The position numbers and the translations under genes are program-made. Below are positions 6,308 through 11,893 of a stretch of 11,893 nt of DNA, piece by piece. The stretch is from Oscillospiraceae bacterium (GTDB taxonomy: Bacteria; Bacillota; Clostridia; Oscillospirales; UBA929): NCBI GenBank assembly GCA_009777435.1, contig WRLW01000024.1:1-11893 (forward strand), written 5' to 3'. Below the pieces are notes generated by a model. That model was given only the letters and a program-made list of their open reading frames with translations. It did no database searches and was not told the DNA's origin. Every line of letters begins with the position of its first letter. Position 1 is the first letter of the stretch.

Positions 6308-6335
6308 ACTTTGAAAGAATTATCTTTCAAAGTTT
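6306..6335 (+). repeat. Perfect 13-bp inverted repeat at the flgB stop codon
   Basis: AAACTTTGAAAGA (6306-6318) and TCTTTCAAAGTTT (6323-6335) are perfect reverse complements around an ATTA loop. The left arm uses the last two bases of the flgB TAA. The element is very AT-rich in a GC-rich neighbourhood and ends in GTTTGTC rather than a T-run, so it is not a clear terminator. Confidence 0.85.
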
Positions 6336-6340
6336 GTCGG

Positions 6341-6404
6341 GTTTCACGCCGTGAGCGGCGCGAAACGCCGCGGCGCTCGGAGAGATAAAACGCCGCGCCG
6401 CTCA
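6341..6404 (+). repeat. GC-rich hairpins and 16-base near-direct repeat between flgB and flgC
   Basis: GTTTCACGCCG (6341-6351) pairs with CGGCGCGAAAC (6356-6366) around TGAG, with one A-C mismatch. Just after it, AAACGCCGCGGCGCTC (6363-6378) is repeated as AAACGCCGCGCCGCTC (6388-6403) with one difference. CGCGGCG (6369-6375) can also pair with CGCCGCG (6391-6397). Together with the AT-rich inverted repeat before it, this fills most of the 127-base gap. It looks like a dispersed intergenic repeat or an RNA-processing and stability element. Confidence 0.7.
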
Positions 6405-6434
6405 GAAGCATAAAAGCTGGAAAGAGGTCTTTGA

Positions 6435-6968
6435 ATGAATATTTTCCGGGCAATGGATATAAGCGCCTCGGCGCTGACCGCGCAGCGGTTCCGCATGGAT
6501 GTCGTCGGCGAGAACATAGCCAACGCCGACACCACGCGCACGGCCGACGGCTCGGTGTACAGGCGCAAGAGCGTTGTGTTTCAGGAGCGGCCGCTGACCT
6601 TCACCGACCATATGCAGGTCGCGGTCTCCAACTCAGGCGCCGGCGCCTACCGCACCCACCATTACGACAACACGCGCTCGTTCGCCACGGCGCCCATACA
6701 GAACTTCGGCTACGGCGCCCCGTATGGCCGCAACACATACGGCGGCGTGCGCGCGGTCGAGATAACCGAGTCAAACCAGCCCTTCAAGACGGTATACGAC
6801 CCCGACCACCCCGACGCCGACCGCGACGGCTACGTCACATACCCCAACGTGGACATCGAGGCCGAGATGGTAAACTTTATATCGGCGACGCGCTCCTATG
6901 AGGCCAATATCACAGCCATAAACAATTTCAAGAACATCGCCATGAAGGCGCTCGACATCGGCAGATAG
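6435..6968 (+). CDS. flgC: Flagellar basal-body rod protein FlgC
   Basis: A proximal rod subunit that follows FlgB in assembly. It has 177 residues, about 30 more than most FlgC proteins (about 135-150). The N-terminus MNIFRAMDISASALTAQRF and GENIANADTTRT (25-36) and the C-terminus YDPDHPDADRDGYVTYPNVD (121-140), MVNFISATRSYEANITA (145-161) and MKALDIGR (170-177) are classical FlgC blocks. The extra length lies between about residues 60 and 105, a Tyr/Asn/Gly-rich segment (FGYGAPYGRNTYGG at 91-104). The ATG has an AGAGGT ribosome binding site 6 bases upstream. No frameshift explains the insertion, since both flanks are in one frame. Confidence 0.95.
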   Translation: MNIFRAMDISASALTAQRFRMDVVGENIANADTTRTADGSVYRRKSVVFQERPLTFTDHMQVAVSNSGAGAYRTHHYDNTRSFATAPIQNFGYGAPYGRNTYGGVRAVEITESNQPFKTVYDPDHPDADRDGYVTYPNVDIEAEMVNFISATRSYEANITAINNFKNIAMKALDIGR

Positions 6969-7009
6969 CCAAAGTTTTTTAACCCCGCTCTGAAAGGATG
7001 GATACGGTT

Positions 7010-7342
7010 ATGGGCATTGACGTTCGTACACCCGGCATTGGGGCCGTACAGCCGCGGTACGCCGCGCAGGGGCTGCTCACAAATAAGCTGAGTACCCCAA
7101 TCGTCCCGGAGTCCGGCCAAAGCGTGCCGTTCGCGCAGTTTTTCAACGAGGCGGTATCCAATGTCGCCGGCTCGGACTATGTTGACAAGATATCCAACAT
7201 AGGTCTGATGGCCGGCACGCTCGACAATCTCCACACGGCCACCATCGCGGCCGAAAAGGCGGACATCATGCTCAACCTGACCGTTCAGGTGCGCAACAAG
7301 CTCGTGGAGAGCTATCAGGAGATCATGAGGATGCAGATGTAG
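7010..7342 (+). CDS. fliE: Flagellar hook-basal body complex protein FliE
   Basis: The MS ring-rod junction protein, needed for export of rod subunits. It has 110 residues. The C-terminal half carries the family signature: ATIAAEKADIMLNLTVQVRN and KLVESYQEIMRMQM (about 77-110). The N-terminal half (GIDVRTPGIGAV) is variable, as usual. I chose ATG 7010 over the in-frame ATG at 6998 because AAAGGATGG (6993-7001) is then a well-spaced ribosome binding site; with the earlier ATG it would overlap the start. The earlier start would add only four residues. The gene lies 41 bases after flgC, in a spacer with a T-run (6975-6980) but no stem strong enough to make a terminator. Confidence 0.94.
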   Translation: MGIDVRTPGIGAVQPRYAAQGLLTNKLSTPIVPESGQSVPFAQFFNEAVSNVAGSDYVDKISNIGLMAGTLDNLHTATIAAEKADIMLNLTVQVRNKLVESYQEIMRMQM

Positions 7343-7366
7343 GCTCGCGCCGCAGATGATCGGGAA

Positions 7367-7384
7367 CCGGGGCGCGCGCCCCGG
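7367..7384 (+). repeat. Perfect 18-bp GC palindrome between fliE and fliF
   Basis: CCGGGGCGCGCGCCCCGG equals its own reverse complement. As RNA it can form a 7-bp stem with a GCGC loop. It is followed by ATAAACCC rather than a T-run, so it does not look like a terminator. It may limit or protect mRNA between the fliE and fliF cistrons. Confidence 0.7.
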
Positions 7385-7410
7385 ATAAACCCGCGAAGGA
7401 AGCTGATGCC

Positions 7411-9018
7411 ATGGAACCCGTGCTGGCGTTTTTCCGCCGCATATGGGGCTCGCTAAAGGAATACTGGCAAAGTCAGGAGAGCGGCGCCAAGACGCGCTTT
7501 ATTCTCATTTCCGGCGTTGCCTTAGTCGGGCTTATTGCCGCGCTGTACTATCTGGCGCGCGTGGACTATGTAACGCTCTATGACGCCGGCACGCCGGCTT
7601 CCGAGCGGAAAGCCGCGCAGGACGCGCTGACCGCGGCGGGCATCCGCACCAGAGTATACGGCAGCGAGCTGCTTGTGGACAGGAGGCGGGAGGGCGACGC
7701 CATGCTTGAGCTGGCCGCCCTTGACCTGACCGACACCTATAACTACGACCAGATCATACAGGGTTCGGGCTTCGGCGTGTCGGAATCCGAGCGCAGGACA
7801 TGGATGCTGGTGTATACCGAGGCCCAGATCGACCGCAAGCTGTCCCAAAGCCCGAAGATACAGTCCGCTCGCGTGCAGATCGCGCAGCCTAACAATACCT
7901 CGTCGCTGTTCGCGGGCGAGATAGTGCCCGTGACCGCCTCGGTGCATCTTGTGCTTATCGAGCCGCTTACCAGTGATGAGGTTGACGGCGTGGTCAGCAC
8001 CGTGGCATACGCCTATCCCGGCCTGAGCATGGATAATATTTCCGTGACCGACCAGCATATGAACATACTCAACCGCTCGTCTCAGTCGGACATCACGCAG
8101 CTCACGCAGCAGCATGATTTCGAGCAGCTTCTTCAGGACAGCTTCAACCGCGCGGTGCTGACGCACCTCCAGCCCATGTTCGGCGCCAACCATGTAAGAG
8201 TGACCTCAAACGTCGCCGTCGATTTTGACGACGTGTCCCTTGAGGAGGTCATATTCACGGCGCCCAACGAGGAGGACATGGAGGGGCTTGTGGTCAGCGC
8301 GCGCAGCCAGATAGAGAAGGCCACCGGCGCGACGCCCAATCCGGGCGGGCAGCCGGGCATCGACGAAAACGGCTGGGATCCGATATACGCCGAGACCGAC
8401 GCGCTGACAGGCAGCACGTGGTCGTCCTCGATACAGGAGACAAACTACGAGATAAACCAAGCCGTAAGGCGCGTTCAGGAGGCCAAGGGCAAAATAACCG
8501 CCCTGACCATCACGGTGACGGTGGACTCGCTTATAGTGCCCAGCGAGGATCAAAACGAGAGCGCCGTCAGAGCCATCGCGGCCGGCTCGGTCGGCCTGAT
8601 GGCCAACGACGCGCCGCATATCAACGTGCAGTTTGTGCCCTATTACAACATTCTGAGGGAGCAGGAGATCGCCGCGTCCATAGCCGAAACCATGAGGTCG
8701 CAGGAGTTCTACGCTCTGATCAAAACGCTGGCGCTTTACCTGATAATCGGCCTGTGCATAGTGCTGCTGATACACCGGATATACAGGTTCCTGCGCCCGC
8801 CGGCCGCCGACGACGAGCTGCTTGAGATGCAGGGCCTTGACGACGAGTTAGACGAATACGCCGACCTGCTCAGGCTTACCACCGAGCCTGAGGATATCGA
8901 GGCCACAAAGAGTCCCGAACGCCTTAAACTGGAGGACTTTATAGACCGCAGCCCGGACATGGTGGCCAATCTTCTGCGCAATTGGCTGTCTGATGAATTA
9001 CCGAGGGGGCGTCACTAA
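7411..9018 (+). CDS. fliF: Flagellar MS-ring protein FliF
   Basis: Forms the membrane MS ring that houses the export gate and carries FliG. It has 535 residues, within the usual range. A cytoplasmic N-terminus is followed by TM1 (about 29-48, ILISGVALVGLIAALYYLA). The ring-building extracytoplasmic domains follow (from VDYVTLYDAG at 51), then TM2 (about 437-457, LALYLIIGLCIVLLIH). The C-terminal cytoplasmic tail is acidic (DDELLEMQGLDDELDEYADL) and ends in SPDMVANLLRNWLSDE, the FliG-binding helix. The ATG has GAAGGAAG 8 bases upstream. The TAA overlaps the fliG ATG by one base (TAATG), which implies translational coupling and matched FliF/FliG synthesis. Confidence 0.96.
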   Translation: MEPVLAFFRRIWGSLKEYWQSQESGAKTRFILISGVALVGLIAALYYLARVDYVTLYDAGTPASERKAAQDALTAAGIRTRVYGSELLVDRRREGDAMLELAALDLTDTYNYDQIIQGSGFGVSESERRTWMLVYTEAQIDRKLSQSPKIQSARVQIAQPNNTSSLFAGEIVPVTASVHLVLIEPLTSDEVDGVVSTVAYAYPGLSMDNISVTDQHMNILNRSSQSDITQLTQQHDFEQLLQDSFNRAVLTHLQPMFGANHVRVTSNVAVDFDDVSLEEVIFTAPNEEDMEGLVVSARSQIEKATGATPNPGGQPGIDENGWDPIYAETDALTGSTWSSSIQETNYEINQAVRRVQEAKGKITALTITVTVDSLIVPSEDQNESAVRAIAAGSVGLMANDAPHINVQFVPYYNILREQEIAASIAETMRSQEFYALIKTLALYLIIGLCIVLLIHRIYRFLRPPAADDELLEMQGLDDELDEYADLLRLTTEPEDIEATKSPERLKLEDFIDRSPDMVANLLRNWLSDELPRGRH

Positions 9019-10037
9019 TGCCAGCACCCGCTTCATACTCCGGGCTGTCCGGACGGGAGAAAGCCGCCATACTGCTTATCGCGCTCGGGAAAGAGCAGTC
9101 GGCTAAAATTTTCAAGCATCTTAAAGACGATGAAATCGAACAGCTGACGCTCGACATAACCAACGTGCGCCGCGTGGACGCCGACACAAAAAATCTGGTC
9201 ATAGCGGATTTCTTCGACCAGTGCGTCGCGCAGAACTATATCTCCGAGGGCGGCTTAGACTACGCGCGCGAGGTGCTTGAGCAGGCGATGGGCTCCGAAA
9301 AGGCGCTGTCCATACTGACGCGCCTGACCTCGACGCTTCAGGTGCGCCCGTTTGACTTCGCGCGCAACTCCGACCCGAATCAGGTCGCCAACTTCCTGCA
9401 AAACGAGCATCCGCAGACCATCGCGCTGGTCATGGCCTATCTGGAGCCGCAGATGGCGTCGTCCATACTCTCAAGGCTGCCGCCCGAAAAGCAGATAGAG
9501 GTGGTCGAGCGCATCTCGCTTATGGACAGAACGTCGCCGGAATATGTGCGCGAGATAGAGCGCGTGCTTGACAAAAAGCTGTCCAGCATGGGCGCGGAGG
9601 ATTTCACGGCCATAGGCGGCATCGAGTCCATCGTGGAAATCCTCAACGCCTCCGACCGCGCCACCGAGCGCAACGTCTTGGAAACGCTTGAGACGCGCAA
9701 CTCCGATCTGGTTGACGAGATACGCCGCAAGATGTTCGTCTTTGAGGATATCGTAAAGCTCGACAAGAGGGCCATGCAGCGCGTGCTGAAGGATGTCGAG
9801 CAGTCGGAGATAACCATAGCGCTCAAAAACGCCTCGCCCGAGGTTACAAAGCTGATCTTCGACAATATGTCAACGCGCCTGCGCGACATGATAAAAGAGG
9901 ATATGGAGTATATGGGCCCGGTGCGCGTGCGCGACGTCGAGGAAGCCCAGCAGAAGATAGTAAACGTTATACGCAAGCTTCAGGATACCGGCGAGATTAT
10001 TGTCTCGCGCGGCGCGGAGGATGAGGTCATTGGCTAA
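9018..10037 (+). CDS. fliG: Flagellar motor switch protein FliG
   Basis: A rotor protein linking the MS ring to the C-ring and contacting the stator for torque and direction switching. It has 339 residues. The N-terminal domain (LSGREKAAILLIALGKEQS, 10-28) binds FliF. The middle domain contains the hallmark EHPQTIA (130-136) and RLPPEKQIEVVERI. The C-terminal domain contains MFVFEDIVKLD (239-249) and GPVRVRDVEEAQ (300-311). Aligned by eye with E. coli FliG, the charged torque residues K264, R281, D288, D289 and R297 correspond to K270, R287, E294, D295 and R303, so the set is conserved apart from one Asp-to-Glu change. GAGGGGG lies 8 bases before the ATG. It overlaps fliF by 1 base and fliH by 8. 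Confidence 0.97.
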   Translation: MPAPASYSGLSGREKAAILLIALGKEQSAKIFKHLKDDEIEQLTLDITNVRRVDADTKNLVIADFFDQCVAQNYISEGGLDYAREVLEQAMGSEKALSILTRLTSTLQVRPFDFARNSDPNQVANFLQNEHPQTIALVMAYLEPQMASSILSRLPPEKQIEVVERISLMDRTSPEYVREIERVLDKKLSSMGAEDFTAIGGIESIVEILNASDRATERNVLETLETRNSDLVDEIRRKMFVFEDIVKLDKRAMQRVLKDVEQSEITIALKNASPEVTKLIFDNMSTRLRDMIKEDMEYMGPVRVRDVEEAQQKIVNVIRKLQDTGEIIVSRGAEDEVIG

Positions 10038-10842
10038 GGTCATAAAGGCCGTAAACGCGCGCATCGGGGAACCGAAAAACCCTCTGCCGGTCGCGGAAGA
10101 GGTTAGCGCGGACGGCGGCGGCGCCGCGGCCGAAAGCGCCGTCTTTACCGAAGGCGGCGCGGACGAGCAGGTCGAATCTATAGTTAGCGCGAAGGGCGAG
10201 TATACGCTGGCGCACGACGCCGGCGCCTATCAGGCGGCGTATGACGAGCTGGTGCAGGCGGCGCAGGACGAGGTTGCCGCCATGCTTGAGGACGCGCGCA
10301 AGGACGCGCTGGCCATCATGCGGGAGTCCGAGTCACACGCCAACGCCGTGCGCGAGCAGGCGTGGGAGGAGGGCTACGGTCAGGCCTTTGAGCAGGCCAA
10401 GCGCGAATGTGAGGAAATGCTCACAAAGGCGCGCGGCGAGATAGAGGAGGCGCTGGCCAAGCTGCCCGTCGAGCGTGAGCGTATGCTTGACGAGCTTGAG
10501 ACCCAAATGCTCGACGTCTCGCTTGAGGTGGCGGGCAAGATACTGCATATGGAGCTTGACCGCGATAACGACGCCTACCTCTCCATGCTGCGCAGCGCCG
10601 TGTCGCGTATGCCGGCCGAGGAGACTGTTACCATAAGGCTGAGCGAAGAGGAATACCAGCGCTTCTTCAACAGCCGCGAAACAAAGATAAAAACCGCCCA
10701 CGGCAGCGTCGCCGCGAGCCTTATAGCCGATCCGGCCATGAACCGCTACGACGCCGTTATCGAAAGCCCGAGCGGCGTTGTTGACGCGGGCGCCGGCGCG
10801 CAGCTTAAACAAATGAGGAAAAATATGGGGCGGCGGCAGTAA
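10030..10842 (+). CDS. fliH: Flagellar assembly protein FliH
   Basis: A regulator and stator of the export ATPase FliI; it tethers FliI to the export gate and C-ring and resembles fused b/delta subunits of F-type ATPases. It has 270 residues from TTG 10030. An acidic, Gly/Ala-rich N-terminal region (about 15-60) leads to a long helical, coiled-coil-prone segment (about 68-165, with EEGYGQAFEQAKRECEEML). The C-terminal FliI-binding domain has LDVSLEVAGKILHMELD and TVTIRLSEEEYQRF. TTG 10030 is preferred because GGAGG (10016-10020) lies 9 bases upstream and LAKVIKA is the normal FliH beginning. ATG 10021 abuts that site and TTG 10000 has none. The start lies inside the end of fliG, so translation is probably coupled. 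FliH varies a lot in sequence, so position and fold support the name. Confidence 0.9.
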   Translation: MAKVIKAVNARIGEPKNPLPVAEEVSADGGGAAAESAVFTEGGADEQVESIVSAKGEYTLAHDAGAYQAAYDELVQAAQDEVAAMLEDARKDALAIMRESESHANAVREQAWEEGYGQAFEQAKRECEEMLTKARGEIEEALAKLPVERERMLDELETQMLDVSLEVAGKILHMELDRDNDAYLSMLRSAVSRMPAEETVTIRLSEEEYQRFFNSRETKIKTAHGSVAASLIADPAMNRYDAVIESPSGVVDAGAGAQLKQMRKNMGRRQ

Positions 10843-10858
10843 CCGGCGGGAGCGCCGG
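10843..10858 (+). repeat. Hairpin just after the fliH stop
   Basis: CCGGCG (10843-10848) and CGCCGG (10853-10858) are perfect arms around a GGAG loop, beginning at the first base after the fliH TAA. No T-run follows. It is the third gap in this operon with an inverted repeat close to a stop codon. Confidence 0.65.
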
Positions 10859-10899
10859 ACGAAGCGCGAAGCTTAATGAGGTTATTCATCGGAGGGATC

Positions 10900-11893
10900 A
10901 TGGGCATTGATCTGACCCGGTACAGGGTGATGGCGCAGCAGAGCGACAGCCTGAACTATTCGGGCAAAGTCACCATGATCGCCGGGCTGACGGTCGAAGC
11001 CGGAGGCCCGGCCGTTCAGGTGGGCGAGCTGTGCCGCATATACCCGCTGCACGGCGGCCGCTGTATCGACGCCGAGGTTGTGGGCTTCCGCGACAAAAGT
11101 ATATTGCTGATGCCGTTTGGAGATTTGGCCGGCGTCGGGCCGGGCTCGCGCGTCGAGGCGGTCGGGCGTAGCCTGCGCGTCGGCGTGGGCGACGAATATA
11201 TAGGACGCATCATCGACGGCTTGGGCGCGCCGATGGACGACGGCGAACCCATAACGCCCACAAAATTCTACAATCTGGACAACAGCCCGCCCAACCCGCT
11301 CCAAAGGCCGCGTATAAAAGAGATCATGCCGCTCGGCGTACGCGCCATAGACGGCTTTTTGACGTGCGGCAGGGGACAGCGCATAGGTATCTTCGCCGGC
11401 TCGGGCGTCGGCAAATCGACGCTTTTGGGCATGATCGCGCGCTACGCCAAGTCCGACGTGAACGTTATCACGCTTATCGGGGAACGCGGCCGCGAGGTGC
11501 GCGACTTTTTGGAGCGCGATTTGCAGGAGGACGGCCTTAAACGCTCGACGCTGGTCATAGCCACCTCCGACCGGCCCGCGCTGATACGCGTTAAGGCCGC
11601 CCAGACCGGCACGGCCATCGCCGAATATTACCGCGACCAGGGCAAAAACGTGCTGCTAATGATGGACAGCCTGACCCGCTACGCTATGGCGCAGCGGGAA
11701 ATAGGCATGGCCGTGGGCGAGCCGCCGGTGTCGCGCGGGTATACGCCGTCGGTATACACCGTCATGCCCAAGCTGCTTGAGCGCTCCGGCACGTCGCCCT
11801 CCGGCAGCATTACGGCCCTGTACACCGTGCTGGTGGAGGGCGACGACCTCAACGAGCCTATCACCGACACCGCGCGCGGCATCCTTGACGGCC
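10900..11893 (+). CDS. fliI: Flagellar export ATPase FliI, 3' truncated by the window end
   Basis: The ATPase of the flagellar type III export apparatus, related to the F1 beta subunit; it unfolds and feeds substrates together with FliH. The window holds 331 codons of an expected 430-440. An N-terminal beta-barrel (about 1-90, with PAVQVGELCRI) is followed by IGRIIDGLGAPMD. The catalytic domain has Walker A AGSGVGKST (166-174), GERGREVRDF, and Walker B VLLMMDSLTRYA (251-262). GEPPVSRGYTPSVY and a start of the LVEGDDLNEPITDTARGILD segment follow. ATG 10900 has GGAGGG only 3-4 bases upstream, rather close. An in-frame ATG at 10876 would add eight residues but has no clear ribosome binding site, and MGIDLTRYR is the normal family beginning. 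Confidence 0.96.
   Translation, partial: MGIDLTRYRVMAQQSDSLNYSGKVTMIAGLTVEAGGPAVQVGELCRIYPLHGGRCIDAEVVGFRDKSILLMPFGDLAGVGPGSRVEAVGRSLRVGVGDEYIGRIIDGLGAPMDDGEPITPTKFYNLDNSPPNPLQRPRIKEIMPLGVRAIDGFLTCGRGQRIGIFAGSGVGKSTLLGMIARYAKSDVNVITLIGERGREVRDFLERDLQEDGLKRSTLVIATSDRPALIRVKAAQTGTAIAEYYRDQGKNVLLMMDSLTRYAMAQREIGMAVGEPPVSRGYTPSVYTVMPKLLERSGTSPSGSITALYTVLVEGDDLNEPITDTARGILDG

Noticed and set aside
6957..6985. Terminator after flgC (GGC..GCC then a T-run)
   Set aside because: The stem is only about three base pairs and fliE follows within 41 bases; read-through is expected.
7522..8193. Antisense open frame opposite fliF
   Set aside because: Shadow of fliF; the His/Gly/Arg-rich product has no motif and the + strand is unambiguous.
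1..11893. CRISPR array, tRNA, rRNA or insertion sequence
   Set aside because: I saw no spaced direct repeats, no cloverleaf or rRNA segments, and no transposase frame.

Overview
The window is a GC-rich stretch (I estimate above 60% G+C, not counted) in which every recognisable gene lies on the + strand. It joins a housekeeping pair (a U32-family Fe-S protein and dUTPase) to the start of a large chemotaxis/flagellar operon. The order flgB-flgC-fliE-fliF-fliG-fliH-fliI is that of the Firmicutes fla/che operon. CheD, strong purine-rich ribosome binding sites, frequent GTG and TTG starts and canonical sigma-A boxes also point to a high-GC member of the Clostridia. A more exact assignment cannot be made from the sequence alone. 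Isoleucine is written largely with ATA, which is unusual at this base composition.

Layout: (1) 2-1933, a U32 family protein with a DUF3656-like middle domain, cut off at its 5' end. (2) 1960-2403, dut. (3) An AT-rich gap with a sigma-A-like promoter, then cheR-cheB-cheD (2498-4993), the receptor adaptation enzymes, tightly packed. (4) A 71-base gap with a near-perfect extended sigma-A promoter, then a lytic transglycosylase without a signal peptide (5083-5766). (5) A 127-base structured leader (5767-5893) holding paired stems, a 12-residue micro-ORF with its own Shine-Dalgarno, and partial resemblance to the GEMM-I c-di-GMP riboswitch. (6) flgB, a 127-base spacer packed with inverted repeats, flgC, fliE, fliF, fliG, fliH and the first 331 codons of fliI, which runs off the window end.

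How the genes fit together: CheR and CheB set receptor methylation, and CheD deamidates receptors and, in other Gram-positives, works with CheC. FliF (MS ring) and FliG (rotor switch) form the base on which the type III export gate assembles. FliH and FliI energise and deliver export substrates. FliE joins the MS ring to the rod, FlgB and FlgC are proximal rod subunits, and the transglycosylase probably opens peptidoglycan for the rod.

The least explained parts are non-coding: the flgB leader (5767-5893) and the hairpins between flgB/flgC, fliE/fliF and fliH/fliI. The genes themselves are mostly orthodox. The exceptions are a longer FlgC, a CheD with a proline-rich tail, and a U32 protein whose core motif has diverged.
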